Source: Aciduricibacillus chroicocephali
Lineage (GTDB): Bacteria; Bacillota; Bacilli; Bacillales; Amphibacillaceae
DNA length: 64,000 nt
Assembly: GCF_030762805.1 (NCBI RefSeq)
Contig: NZ_CP129113.1
Span: 2,184,001 to 2,248,000 of the forward strand
Reading direction: 5' to 3'
Shown here piece by piece: positions 29,518-37,889 of the stretch; position 1 is the stretch's first letter; the number at the start of each line of letters is the position of its first letter. The position numbers and the translations under genes were made by a program. The notes under the pieces were generated by a model. It saw only the letters and a list, made by a program, of their open reading frames with translations. It did not search any database and had not been told where the DNA came from.

Positions 29518-30054
29518 ATGAGCAACTATAATAATAATCAAACACGGCAACAGAGTCCGTCCTTCGTACCGCCTTTTTATTCTCAAGGTGTTCCAGGACA
29601 GCAGCCTGGAGCCGGATCTCCTCAGTTCCAGCAGCAAATGCCGGGCGGATATCCTTACACATATCAACAGCCAACAGCTTCACCTTTCCAAATGTCGCCT
29701 GGACCTGGAATGCAGTCTCAGCCGGGAAGCAATGTACCTGGAATGCTTCCAATTGAACAGTCCTATGTGGAGAACATTCTGCGCCTGAATCGCGACAAGC
29801 TAGTCAAAGCGTACATGACATTCGAGAACAGTCCGAATCAGCAAGTGTTCCAAGGAACGATTGAAGCTGCGGGCCGTGATCATCTTATTTTGAAAAACCC
29901 AGAAACGAACGAACGCTATTTGCTTCTCATGGTTTATCTCGATTATGTAATTTTCCCTGAACGTGTCAACTACGAGTATCCTTTTGGCGCGCAGACTGCC
30001 GGTCTGTTATCTACAACTGCGCCACGCGCATCCGGTACTGCTCCAACTCGATAG
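29518..30054 (+). CDS. gerQ: Spore coat protein GerQ
   Basis: Inner-coat protein that keeps CwlJ in the spore and is crosslinked by transglutaminase. 178 residues. The N-terminal 75 are Gln/Pro/Gly/Asn rich (PGQQPGAGSPQFQQQMPGG); the C-terminal part, MLPIEQSYVENILRLNRDK to VIFPERVNYEYPF, is the conserved domain, a small beta fold of the YwdL family. AGGAGGT sits 10-11 bases before the ATG. Follows cwlJ by 78 bases. Confidence 0.94.
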   Translation: MSNYNNNQTRQQSPSFVPPFYSQGVPGQQPGAGSPQFQQQMPGGYPYTYQQPTASPFQMSPGPGMQSQPGSNVPGMLPIEQSYVENILRLNRDKLVKAYMTFENSPNQQVFQGTIEAAGRDHLILKNPETNERYLLLMVYLDYVIFPERVNYEYPFGAQTAGLLSTTAPRASGTAPTR

Positions 30055-30066
30055 ACGACAGAAAAA

Positions 30067-30101
30067 GGCATGGTCGAATTTTCTGACCATGCCCATTTTT
30101 T
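30067..30101 (+). terminator. Terminator of cwlJ-gerQ
   Basis: GGCATGGTC (30067-30075) pairs exactly with GACCATGCC (30084-30092), followed by CATTTTTTAT. Confidence 0.92.
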
Positions 30102-30123
30102 ATAAGGGTTGTGATTCTATTTG

Positions 30124-30372
30124 ATGCATCAATTCGCCAAACTAAAAAGAATGGAATTGATCACCCTCGCTGCCGCTGCTTTCCTGCTCCTCGTTGCTTT
30201 CTTGAAAAAATCCTTCCTGTTCGGGACATTCACTATTTGGCTCGTTGCGGCAAGTATCCTCATTGAAGGTCTATGCGCCGCCCACACAGGAAGAAAGCAG
30301 GACGCACTCAAAAACTGGGTCTGCAGCGGAATATTGCTTTTGCTTTCCATATTGATGCTAATTAGCCGATAA
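30124..30372 (+). CDS. Small hydrophobic membrane protein, unknown
   Basis: About 82 residues with three hydrophobic segments (about 12-28, 36-54 and 66-81) separated by short basic loops; a cysteine lies in each of the last two. I recognise no family. The start is either ATG 30124 or the TTG just before it; the ribosome site (AAGGGT, about 18 bases away) is poor. It follows the gerQ terminator, so it needs its own promoter. Probable gene because of its consistent membrane pattern, but not certain. Confidence 0.5.
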   Translation: MHQFAKLKRMELITLAAAAFLLLVAFLKKSFLFGTFTIWLVAASILIEGLCAAHTGRKQDALKNWVCSGILLLLSILMLISR

Positions 30373-30385
30373 TGTCACTCATTCA

Positions 30386-30751
30386 CTAGATCTTCATAAC
30401 TGCAATCGCTAGCAGCACCCAGCCGATAAGGAAGGAAACGCCTCCGAACGGTGTGATGATTGCAAAGAATTTAACAGAAGTCACAGCATATACATATAGA
30501 CTTCCAGAAAACAGAATGATTCCAATAAGAAAAGCCCATCCTGCTGCAGTCATGCTCGCAAACTGATATTTCATCATAAGAAGGCCTGTTGCAAGCAGTG
30601 CCGTTGCATGGAACATTTCATATGTAACGGCTTTTTCCCAAATTTTAATCATTTTTTCACTGATCTTGCCTTCAAGTCCGTGTGCACCAAATGCACCGAG
30701 GGCTACAGCAAGAAACCCATTAATAATGCCAAGTAGCAAAAATAATTTCAT
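30386..30751 (-). CDS. ywdK: DUF423 membrane protein YwdK
   Basis: 121 residues, four membrane segments, of the widespread DUF423 (YgdD/YwdK) family of inner-membrane proteins of unknown role. AVALGAFGAHGLEGK near residue 17 and ATALLATGLL in the middle are the family signatures. Start ATG at 30751. The gene lies 17 bases after ywdI on the same strand, as in B. subtilis. Confidence 0.93.
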   Translation of the reverse strand: MKLFLLLGIINGFLAVALGAFGAHGLEGKISEKMIKIWEKAVTYEMFHATALLATGLLMMKYQFASMTAAGWAFLIGIILFSGSLYVYAVTSVKFFAIITPFGGVSFLIGWVLLAIAVMKI

Positions 30752-30768
30752 CTTATATCTCCATCCTC

Positions 30769-31011
30769 TCAGAAATCCAAAAGCGAACCGCCAGTATCTT
30801 TAGAAGGCATAATACCACTCGGTTCAGATCGTTGAATGTTATGCATCTCAGCCTCCACTTGCTTCTGGTCACCTTGATCATCAAGCAACAGTTCACATAG
30901 CAATTGGATCCGGCTGGCGTGCTTCTGAATATCCTCCGGCTTTCCCGCTTTGCGGGCCTCTGTAATTTCTTGTATCATTTTATCCAGGATTTTATCTGTC
31001 GAAACGCTCAT
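30769..31011 (-). CDS. ywdI: YwdI family protein (DUF5327-like)
   Basis: 80-residue soluble, mainly helical protein matching the Bacillus YwdI family by the KILDKMIQEITEAR start, the central HASRIQLLCELLLD helix and the C-terminal GGSLLDF. Function unknown. Upstream of ywdK with a 17-base gap. In B. subtilis ung lies close by; here it is not seen. Confidence 0.85.
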   Translation of the reverse strand: MSVSTDKILDKMIQEITEARKAGKPEDIQKHASRIQLLCELLLDDQGDQKQVEAEMHNIQRSEPSGIMPSKDTGGSLLDF

Positions 31012-31080
31012 TACAGCTCACTCCTTAGAATCAGAGTATACCATGTTTACAACTTGTCTTAAAAAGAATTGAGAACTGCA

Positions 31081-31105
31081 AAAAACCCGGAAACCGTTTT
31101 CCGGG
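31081..31105 (-). terminator. Terminator after the 44-codon small ORF
   Basis: CCCGGAAA (31086-31093) pairs with TTTCCGGG (31098-31105) with a short loop; the minus strand goes on TTTTTTGC. It lies 30 bases past the stop of the small frame at 31136-31270, which supports that frame being a transcribed unit. Confidence 0.85.
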
Positions 31106-31135
31106 CGCATGTATGTACAAAGCATATTCACTTGT

Positions 31136-31270
31136 TCAATCCGTTTTGTCAGTAAGACGCTCTGTCTTCTCGAGTTCGTGGCGTTCGTACATCCATTGTA
31201 AGAAATTGACTTCACATTCAGCAAGTTCTCTCCCTAGCTGATGCTTCGTTTCACTGAAAAAAATTTCCAT
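31136..31270 (-). CDS. Possible 44-residue small protein, unknown
   Basis: A minus-strand frame reading MEIFFSETKHQLGREL and on to a Glu/Lys-rich amphipathic end (YERHELEKTERL), rich in charged residues and with one tryptophan and one cysteine. It is followed by a clear terminator and no other gene lies between 31011 and 31412. GGAGGAG is present but about 13 bases before the ATG; an in-frame GTG at 31282 touches that GGAGGAG. No family recognised. A longer frame at 31018-31224 in another register overlaps the terminator stem and is not favoured. Confidence 0.45.
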   Translation of the reverse strand: MEIFFSETKHQLGRELAECEVNFLQWMYERHELEKTERLTDKTD

Positions 31271-31387
31271 TTGGCTTTGTCCCACTCCTCCATGCCCCCG
31301 CACCTGTCATATAAAAGTAACTTTTTTCCTATTGTAATCGCTTTCAATTACAAATGCAACTGTTTAACGGAATTTTTACAATTAAAA

Positions 31388-31412
31388 GGAAGTGCACTTT
31401 TCGTGCCCTTCC
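31388..31412 (-). terminator. Terminator of the oxidase/glutamate-synthase-like operon
   Basis: GGAAGTGCAC (31388-31397) pairs with GTGCCCTTCC (31403-31412) with one mismatch; the minus strand continues TTTTAATTG. It overlaps the stop codon of the flavoprotein gene. Confidence 0.65.
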
Positions 31413-32968
31413 TACCGGTGCTGAACAACATCTTTGAAATGTTGCTTATAAACGATATGTTCACGGGAAAATTCCCGAGGTGACTTCAGCCCTGCAACTG
31501 CTGCCAGTTCAAAGATACCTTCCCGCATCGCCACGACATAATTAGCCACGCGGTACTTTTTCTCTTCAATCGCCAGCGCCTGCTGCAGCTTCGGATCGGT
31601 TGTCGTGACACCAGTTGGACAGCGGTTCGTATGGCAAACTTCAGCCATAATGCAGCCAACACTCAACATGAAGCCCCGGGCGATGTTAATCATGTCCGCC
31701 CCAAGAGCAAGCGCCATCGCTGCCCGATCCGGGGTAAGCAGCTTGCCTGACGCAATAATGTGAGTCCGCTCCCGAAGACCGTACTTCTTCAGCAGATCAT
31801 CCAGCAAAGGCAATGCTGAGAAAGCCGGCAACCCGACTGATTCCGCCAACTCATAATAAGTTGCCCCGGAGCCGCCTTCACCGCCATCTATCGTAATAAA
31901 ATCAGGTACAATGTTCATTTCCTTCATCTTAGCGACATATTGTTCAGCTTGTTTTTCATCACCGATGACAATCTTTGTACCGACCGGCTTTCCGCCGAGC
32001 TCACGCATCTTTTCAACGAAATGAAGCAAACCTTCAATATCGGAAAATTCATGGAAACGGTTCGGACTGTCAACAGTTTGCCCTACTTTAATATTGCGGA
32101 TTTCAGCAATTTCCTTCGTTACTTTGCTGCCATCAACATGTCCGCCGCGTTGCTTCGCTCCCTGGGCAAGCTTCAGCTCAAACGCCTTCACCTGCTCAAT
32201 GCGGCTTTTTTTAACAAAAGCATCCCAGTCCATTTTTCCGTCTTCGGTGCGGACACCGAACAGACCGGAACTGATCTGCATGATAATATCAACTTCGCCT
32301 TTCTGATGATACGGTGACAAACTTCCCTCACCTGTATTCATCCATGTTCCCCCTGCCATTCCAAGCCCTTTGGAAAGCGCTGTAACCGCATGGTCACCAA
32401 GAGAACCAAAGCTCATCGCAGACTGTCCAATCATTCCTTTTACCTTGAATGGCTGCCGAACCGTGTCTTTTCCTAGAATAATTGCATCCTCATCTGGATA
32501 CAGAAACGGATCAAGTTCCGTATCATGACGCTTCTCTTTTCTACTAAATAGTCCTTCATCCTCAATACGGTATAACTTCGTCTTCACCTTTGGTTCCTGC
32601 TCGATGCGCACTTCTTCACGCTGTGACGGGAACATGCTGTTAACAAGATAATAACCACCTTGTTCGAAATCCCGCTCCGAACCGTAGCCGATCATCCGGT
32701 TATTATATTTCGCAGCTTTATATACGAATTCGAATTGGCGCCGGCTGAACGGCTTACCTTCATTATCATTGTTGAACAAATATTGCCTAAGCTCAGGACC
32801 CATCTTTTCGACAATATAACGAGCCTTTCCAAGCACTGGATAATTTCGGAGAATTGTATGCTGTTCCTGTTTGCGATCATGGAAATAGATTCTAAACAAA
32901 ACAGCCAATGGTATCCCAATTATAATAATCCCGAAGACAACGAGCACAATTGTCAATCCAAGTTCCAT
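31412..32968 (-). CDS. FMN-binding glutamate synthase family protein (YerD-like)
   Basis: About 518 residues with one N-terminal membrane helix (3-27), then a FMN-binding TIM barrel like the central/synthase domain of GltB: MSFGSLGDHAVTALSKG, TGEGSLSPYH, ITIDGGEGGSGATYY, and CxxxxCHTNRCPTG carrying the [3Fe-4S]-type cysteines. The glutaminase domain of true glutamate synthase is missing. Similar to B. subtilis YerD; such proteins are commonly annotated as glutamate synthase, though the reaction is unproved. Its start is 13 bases after the oxidase subunit III gene, so it probably shares that transcript. Confidence 0.85.
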   Translation of the reverse strand: MELGLTIVLVVFGIIIIGIPLAVLFRIYFHDRKQEQHTILRNYPVLGKARYIVEKMGPELRQYLFNNDNEGKPFSRRQFEFVYKAAKYNNRMIGYGSERDFEQGGYYLVNSMFPSQREEVRIEQEPKVKTKLYRIEDEGLFSRKEKRHDTELDPFLYPDEDAIILGKDTVRQPFKVKGMIGQSAMSFGSLGDHAVTALSKGLGMAGGTWMNTGEGSLSPYHQKGEVDIIMQISSGLFGVRTEDGKMDWDAFVKKSRIEQVKAFELKLAQGAKQRGGHVDGSKVTKEIAEIRNIKVGQTVDSPNRFHEFSDIEGLLHFVEKMRELGGKPVGTKIVIGDEKQAEQYVAKMKEMNIVPDFITIDGGEGGSGATYYELAESVGLPAFSALPLLDDLLKKYGLRERTHIIASGKLLTPDRAAMALALGADMINIARGFMLSVGCIMAEVCHTNRCPTGVTTTDPKLQQALAIEEKKYRVANYVVAMREGIFELAAVAGLKSPREFSREHIVYKQHFKDVVQHR

Positions 32969-32981
32969 CAAACCCCTCCTG

Positions 32982-33554
32982 TCAGATTAAAAAACGCAGG
33001 TAGACAACGAGAATGATAACTACCCACATTACATCAACGAAATGCCAGTAATAACTGAAGATCTTCAATTTCTCATGATAGAGATGTTTCTGGATATTAC
33101 GCATCCAGTTAGTGAAGAGCGCCGCCATCCAGCCAAGGCCAAAAGCGACATGGGCTGCATGGAGACCGACGAGCACAAAATATGAAGCCATGAAATTGTT
33201 CGCACTCACGCCGTTTCCTTCAGAAACATATTTATAGAACTCTTTGACTTCGAGACCGAGAAAAATTGCGGCAAACAGGAACGTTATGCCAAGACCGATG
33301 AGAAATCCGAGCTTTTTCCCCTTACTCAGAAAACGCTCGGCGCCAATAAGTGTGAAGCTGGAAGAAAGGAGAAAGAATGAAGATAGGATCAGACTTTTCG
33401 CTTCAAACAGCTCACCCGGCTGCGGTCCATGTGGTGATGGGGTGAAAATAATATAGTTTGTGAACAGTGTAGCGAACATGATTGCCTCAACACCGAGGTA
33501 CATGCCGAAGCCAATCTTTTTATCCTTAAGCAATGCGCCTTCATACTCACTCAT
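32982..33554 (-). CDS. ctaE: Haem-copper oxidase subunit III
   Basis: 190 residues, five membrane helices of the COX3 family. Motifs: KIGFGMYLGVEAIMFATLF at the start, FLGLEVKEFYKY in the middle, LHAAHVAFGLGW and the C-terminal YYWHFVDVMWVVII. The ATG at 33554, preceded by AAAGGAG, is used; it overlaps the end of subunit I by eight bases. Subunit IV, normally next, is absent: the next gene encodes the YerD-like protein. Confidence 0.9.
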   Translation of the reverse strand: MSEYEGALLKDKKIGFGMYLGVEAIMFATLFTNYIIFTPSPHGPQPGELFEAKSLILSSFFLLSSSFTLIGAERFLSKGKKLGFLIGLGITFLFAAIFLGLEVKEFYKYVSEGNGVSANNFMASYFVLVGLHAAHVAFGLGWMAALFTNWMRNIQKHLYHEKLKIFSYYWHFVDVMWVVIILVVYLRFLI

Positions 33555-35454
33555 GGATTTTTTCTCCTTTCTCCATCTTGATTCTTTCATCTGACACATT
33601 ACGGATGAACATGATCGCAAACACACCCGCACCACTTAGAACAGCGAGCCAGAACCAGTGATACACCATTCCGAAGCTTAGGCTGATCATCAGGATACCT
33701 GTCAGGAATGGCAGAATCGTCTGCGGTGACGGTGGCATCGGCCGCACATCATCAGTCGTAATCATTGCGTGGCCGGATTTCTTAGCGAACCAATAAGGGT
33801 CCGACGTATGCACAACAGGCATCGGTTCGAATGTATTTTCAGGTGACGGCGACGCTTGCGTCCATTCCAAAGTCCTTCCGTCCCATGGATCGTTGCCGGC
33901 AATAGGTTTGAAACGGAACGTCTTGTACAGATTCCAGAAGAAGAACAGCATGCTGATGCCCATAAGAAAGGCACCGACCGTACTCGTGAAGTTGAGAGCA
34001 GTTAATCCTTCACCTGCATAATAAACGTAAGCACGTCGCTGCATTCCGTTCAATCCTGTCAAATGCATCGGCAGGAATGTCATATGGAAACCGAAAAGGA
34101 AAAGCCAAAAATGCCATTTCCCTAGTTTTTCATCAAGCAGATAGCCTGTAATTTTCGGGAACCAATAATAAATTCCTGCAAAAATCCCGAGAATCGTAGA
34201 GCTGATAATGACATAGTGGAAATGCGCCACAACAAAATGCGTATCATGATACTGGAAATCCGCTGCAGATACGGAAAGCATGACACCTGTCACACCGCCC
34301 ATAACGAAGGACGGTATGAAACCGAGCGCGAACAGCATCGGTGTCGTGAAACGGATAATGCCACCTCGCATCGTGAATAGCCAATTAAACACTTTAACCC
34401 CTGTCGGAATGGCAATCATCATTGTCGTTATTGCAAAGAATGTATTCGCCATCGCCCCAAGACCGACTGTGAACATATGATGTGCCCAAACCATAAGGCC
34501 AAGGAAGCCAATTAAAGCGAGCGAAACAACCATTGCCGGATAACCAAAGATACGTTTCTTGGAAAATGTCGTAATAATATCTGAGAAAATCCCGAACGCT
34601 GGAAGTGCCAATATATACACTTCCGGATGGCCAAATATCCAGAATAGATGCTGCCAGTAAACCGGATCTCCCTCATCTCCCGAGAAGAACGCCGCCCCGA
34701 ACTGCCGCTCGAACATCATGAGATAGAGAGCAATTGCAAGCACCGTGAAAGCGATCAGAATGAGCCAGGAAGTAAATAGTGCCGCCCAAGGAAAAAGGGG
34801 CATCCGCGTCAATTTCATGCCCGGAGCCCGATGGCGTAATATCGTTACAATTAAATTAATAGCAGTAAGAATCGTACCGAGCCCGGATACTTGGACGCCG
34901 AACACATAGAAATTTGTATTCGGTCCTGGCGTATATTCTGTTGATAGCGGTGCATAGCCTGTCCAACCGACAGACGGTGCCTGGTTGAAGAAGAATGACA
35001 GATTGAAGAACACGCCCCCAGCGAAGAAAAGCCAGAAACCGATCGCATTCAAATATGGAAATGCCAAATCACGAGCACCAATTTGCAGAGGTACAGCAAC
35101 GTTCATCAATCCAAGCAGCATCGGCATCGCCGCGAAGAAGATCATGATCGTTCCATGGGTCGTGAACACTTCATTGTATTTCTCTCCCTGAATGAGCCAG
35201 AAATGATTATTTGGCAAAGCAAGCTGCGAGCGCATGAGCAAAGCATCAATCCCCGCACGCAGGAAAAAAACAAAACCGAACAGCAAATAGAGCGTACCGA
35301 TTTTCCGATGATTCGTCGTTCTCATGTAATCCCAAATTAAAGGGAGTTTTCTTCGTTTAAGCACATATATTGTAATGATGGCACCAACGACAAAAGTAAA
35401 AATCCAAGCAGCAATGACATCTGACGGCATAAAGCCGACGATTGGCAATTTCAT
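33547..35454 (-). CDS. ctaD: Haem-copper oxidase subunit I (cytochrome c oxidase type)
   Basis: 635 residues; carries low-spin haem and the haem-CuB centre and pumps protons. Low-spin haem His in FTTHGTIMIF, the CuB site in FWIFGHPEVYILALPAFG with the His-Tyr crosslink and D-channel glutamate, WAHHMFTVG with two more copper His, and DTHFVVAHFHYVI with the haem ligands. NAIGFWLFFAGGVFFN supplies the D-channel Asn pair. A C-terminal extension with two more membrane helices (about 560-615) is typical of Bacillus CtaD. AGGTTTTT-type site before ATG 35454. Confidence 0.93.
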   Translation of the reverse strand: MKLPIVGFMPSDVIAAWIFTFVVGAIITIYVLKRRKLPLIWDYMRTTNHRKIGTLYLLFGFVFFLRAGIDALLMRSQLALPNNHFWLIQGEKYNEVFTTHGTIMIFFAAMPMLLGLMNVAVPLQIGARDLAFPYLNAIGFWLFFAGGVFFNLSFFFNQAPSVGWTGYAPLSTEYTPGPNTNFYVFGVQVSGLGTILTAINLIVTILRHRAPGMKLTRMPLFPWAALFTSWLILIAFTVLAIALYLMMFERQFGAAFFSGDEGDPVYWQHLFWIFGHPEVYILALPAFGIFSDIITTFSKKRIFGYPAMVVSLALIGFLGLMVWAHHMFTVGLGAMANTFFAITTMMIAIPTGVKVFNWLFTMRGGIIRFTTPMLFALGFIPSFVMGGVTGVMLSVSAADFQYHDTHFVVAHFHYVIISSTILGIFAGIYYWFPKITGYLLDEKLGKWHFWLFLFGFHMTFLPMHLTGLNGMQRRAYVYYAGEGLTALNFTSTVGAFLMGISMLFFFWNLYKTFRFKPIAGNDPWDGRTLEWTQASPSPENTFEPMPVVHTSDPYWFAKKSGHAMITTDDVRPMPPSPQTILPFLTGILMISLSFGMVYHWFWLAVLSGAGVFAIMFIRNVSDERIKMEKGEKIHE

Positions 35455-35473
35455 CCGTTAAAAACCTCCCCTT

Positions 35474-36187
35474 CTACTTCTCTTTTATATATTTTTCATA
35501 CTCTTTCTTTGGGATGACTTTTACCGTAAAACGCATTTTCGCATGTTCGACTCCACAAAATTCAGCACATTTACCCTCGTACTCACCTGGTTTTGCATTT
35601 TTAACTTCATATATAAGCTTTGTATGCGGCATGACATCGCTCTTACCGGCAATTTCGGGAATCCAGAAAGAATGGATGACATCTTTTGAATGCAGATGAA
35701 AATAGACTTTCGTATTGGCAGGCATGACGAGAACCCCTGTCTCTTTCTTGCCGCCTTTATGCTCGAACGTCCATATGAATCTTTCACCAGTCACTTTAAT
35801 ATGAGTCCCTTTACTGTGCGGATCGACATGCGACTTCGTTTTATCTGCACTTGTCACCGGTGATTGGCCATATGTAATTGAAATCGTCGGAATGGCAAGC
35901 GCCACAAGCAGCAGAATCGGTCCCACTGTCCAGATCGTTTCATACAGCTTGTTCTCTGTAATATCCGTTGGCAAATTCGGGTTGTTCTTTTGCTTCGACT
36001 CCCGATATTTCCAAACGAAGCGTCCCCAGAGAATGAATACAATGACCAGCACAAAAAGCATGATTGCGAGAGACAGCCAAATGAGGAAAGCCTGGTCCTT
36101 GCCCGTATCACTCTGCGGATTCAATACTCTGATGTGGCTGCAGCCAGTCAGAAAAATAAAAAAGACTGCAATTATCCACTTTTTCAC
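35474..36187 (-). CDS. ctaC: Haem-copper oxidase subunit II, CuA-containing lipoprotein
   Basis: 237 residues starting with GTG at 36187 after GGGAGG. Lipobox LTGC at about residue 13-16, two membrane helices (about 32-55 and 85-105), then a cupredoxin domain. The CuA ligands are complete: His in DVIHSFW and the CAEFCGVEHAKM set. That makes it a cytochrome c oxidase subunit, since quinol-oxidase QoxA lacks CuA. Unlike the usual Bacillus CtaC it has no C-terminal cytochrome c domain, so the electron donor must be a separate cytochrome. Confidence 0.9.
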   Translation of the reverse strand: MKKWIIAVFFIFLTGCSHIRVLNPQSDTGKDQAFLIWLSLAIMLFVLVIVFILWGRFVWKYRESKQKNNPNLPTDITENKLYETIWTVGPILLLVALAIPTISITYGQSPVTSADKTKSHVDPHSKGTHIKVTGERFIWTFEHKGGKKETGVLVMPANTKVYFHLHSKDVIHSFWIPEIAGKSDVMPHTKLIYEVKNAKPGEYEGKCAEFCGVEHAKMRFTVKVIPKKEYEKYIKEK

Positions 36188-36374
36188 TTGAAAACCTCCC
36201 TTTAAAACAGATTCCTAATAACTAGTTTCCGTCTCACTCTATGTCTAAACTTGCGGTCGGTGTTTTGGATACTGGGAATTACTGCAAGAGGGCAAATTCT
36301 TTTCAAAAAAGGGATGCATATTCATTCAGTCCAATGTATAATAATGAAGTTACAAATAGTCAGGAGGCAATCCT

Positions 36375-37721
36375 ATGAAGAACTCATACACAATTACCGA
36401 TCATCTTAAATTCATCATTCCATCGATTATCGGTGTTTTCCTATTTATGATTCCGATTAAAGTTGGAGGCGAATTTACAATACCGATCGCCATCCTTTCC
36501 AATTGGCTTGGTAATCTGCTTACCAATTATCTTTCGCTGATCATGATGCTCATCATCTGTATAACAGCTCTGTTCACATTGATTGCAATGATTTTTGGCC
36601 GGGAAATATACGACAAGACACCGTTTTTCAAAAATCTTTTCGGAGTAACACCGTTTTGGACGATTACCCGTCTGCTTGCAGCAATTTTTGCTGTCATGAC
36701 TTATTTCAAAGTCGGACCTGAAGCTGTCTGGGGTGAAGATACAGGGCAAGTCCTGCTCGGTTCGCTGCTTCATACACTGTTCACTGTATTCCTATTCGCC
36801 GGCCTCTTCCTTCCATTGCTCATGAACTTCGGACTCATGGAAATGTTCGGTACACTTATGTCAAAAGTGATGCGCCCTCTCTTCAAACTGCCTGGGCGTT
36901 CTTCCATCGACTGCCTCGCTTCTTGGATCGGCGACGGTACGATCGGTGTCCTGCTTACAAGCAAGCAATATGAAGATGGCTATTATACGAAACAGGAAGC
37001 AGCTGTCATCGGTACGACATTCTCTGTCGTTTCCATTACGTTCACACTCGTTGTGCTAAAGACAGTCCACCTTGGCAATATGTTCGTTCCTTTCTATCTG
37101 ACTGTTCTGCTCGCAGGCGTTATCGCTGCACTCATCATGCCCCGCATACCGCCGCTTTCACTTAAGGCGAAAACATATGTAAATGGTTCCGATGAACAAC
37201 TTGATGAGTCAGCTCCAGAAGGCACTCACATTATTAAACACGGCTACGACATGGCAATCGCCAGAAGCCGTAAAGAAAAGAGCATCTACCAATTCCTGAA
37301 GTCTGGTGGCGAAAATGTCCTCGATATGTGGATGGGTGTTTCTACAGTCGTTATGGCATTCGGTACAATCGCTTTGGTTATTGCTACGTACACACCTTTC
37401 TTCAAATGGGTCGGCATGCCTTTCATCCCATTGCTTGAACTGCTGCAGATTCCAGAAGCGGCACATGCTTCACAAACGATCATTATCGGATTTGCCGATA
37501 TGTTCTTGCCGTCTGTACTTGCAGAATCGATTCATTCAGAAATGACTCGCTTCGTAGTCGCTGCCCTTTCAGTTACACAGCTTATTTACATGTCAGAAGT
37601 AGGCGGACTCTTGCTCGGCTCGAAGATTCCAGTCAACTTCAAAGACCTTGTCCTGATTTTCCTGATCAGAACAGTAATTACATTGCTCGTCATCGTCGGA
37701 GTTGCACATTTGCTCTTCTAA
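36375..37721 (+). CDS. YjiH-family membrane protein with nucleoside-recognition (Gate) domains
   Basis: 448 residues with about ten membrane helices. Two Gate-like segments are seen, SSIDCLASWIGDGTIGVLL near residue 175-195 and ADMFLPSVLAESIHSEMTRF near 376-395, as in YjiH-type proteins. These are inferred transporters; the substrate is unknown. AGGAGG sits just before the ATG. It is a single gene with its own terminator, divergent from the oxidase operon; the ~185 bases between them hold both promoters but none is clear. Confidence 0.85.
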   Translation: MKNSYTITDHLKFIIPSIIGVFLFMIPIKVGGEFTIPIAILSNWLGNLLTNYLSLIMMLIICITALFTLIAMIFGREIYDKTPFFKNLFGVTPFWTITRLLAAIFAVMTYFKVGPEAVWGEDTGQVLLGSLLHTLFTVFLFAGLFLPLLMNFGLMEMFGTLMSKVMRPLFKLPGRSSIDCLASWIGDGTIGVLLTSKQYEDGYYTKQEAAVIGTTFSVVSITFTLVVLKTVHLGNMFVPFYLTVLLAGVIAALIMPRIPPLSLKAKTYVNGSDEQLDESAPEGTHIIKHGYDMAIARSRKEKSIYQFLKSGGENVLDMWMGVSTVVMAFGTIALVIATYTPFFKWVGMPFIPLLELLQIPEAAHASQTIIIGFADMFLPSVLAESIHSEMTRFVVAALSVTQLIYMSEVGGLLLGSKIPVNFKDLVLIFLIRTVITLLVIVGVAHLLF

Positions 37722-37731
37722 TATGACGCCG

Positions 37732-37774
37732 AAAAAACCTTCCATTCTGCTCACCGCAGCGTGGAAGGTTTTTT
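37732..37774 (+). terminator. Terminator of the YjiH-family gene
   Basis: AAAAAACCTTCCA and TGGAAGGTTTTTT form a long stem; the loop contains a small GC-rich inner pairing. It starts about ten bases after the stop. The following ~115 bases to 37889 hold nothing recognised. Confidence 0.92.
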
Positions 37775-37889
37775 ATTGATCGCCTGATTTGAGTAACATG
37801 CTGAATTCCGCGGAAAAGCAGTAGTAACGAGATGCCATAGAGCAGAATAACCGCATAAAACAATAGAATCTCTAGACCGCAAGAATCCC

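Noticed and set aside
31018-31224. 68-codon minus-strand frame beside ywdI.
   Set aside because: Crosses the terminator at 31081-31105 and overlaps the better-supported 44-codon frame in another register.
35474-36187. Calling the oxidase operon qoxABC (quinol oxidase).
   Set aside because: Subunit II has the full CuA ligand set (CAEFCGVEHAKM), which quinol oxidase subunit II lacks, and no subunit IV is present.
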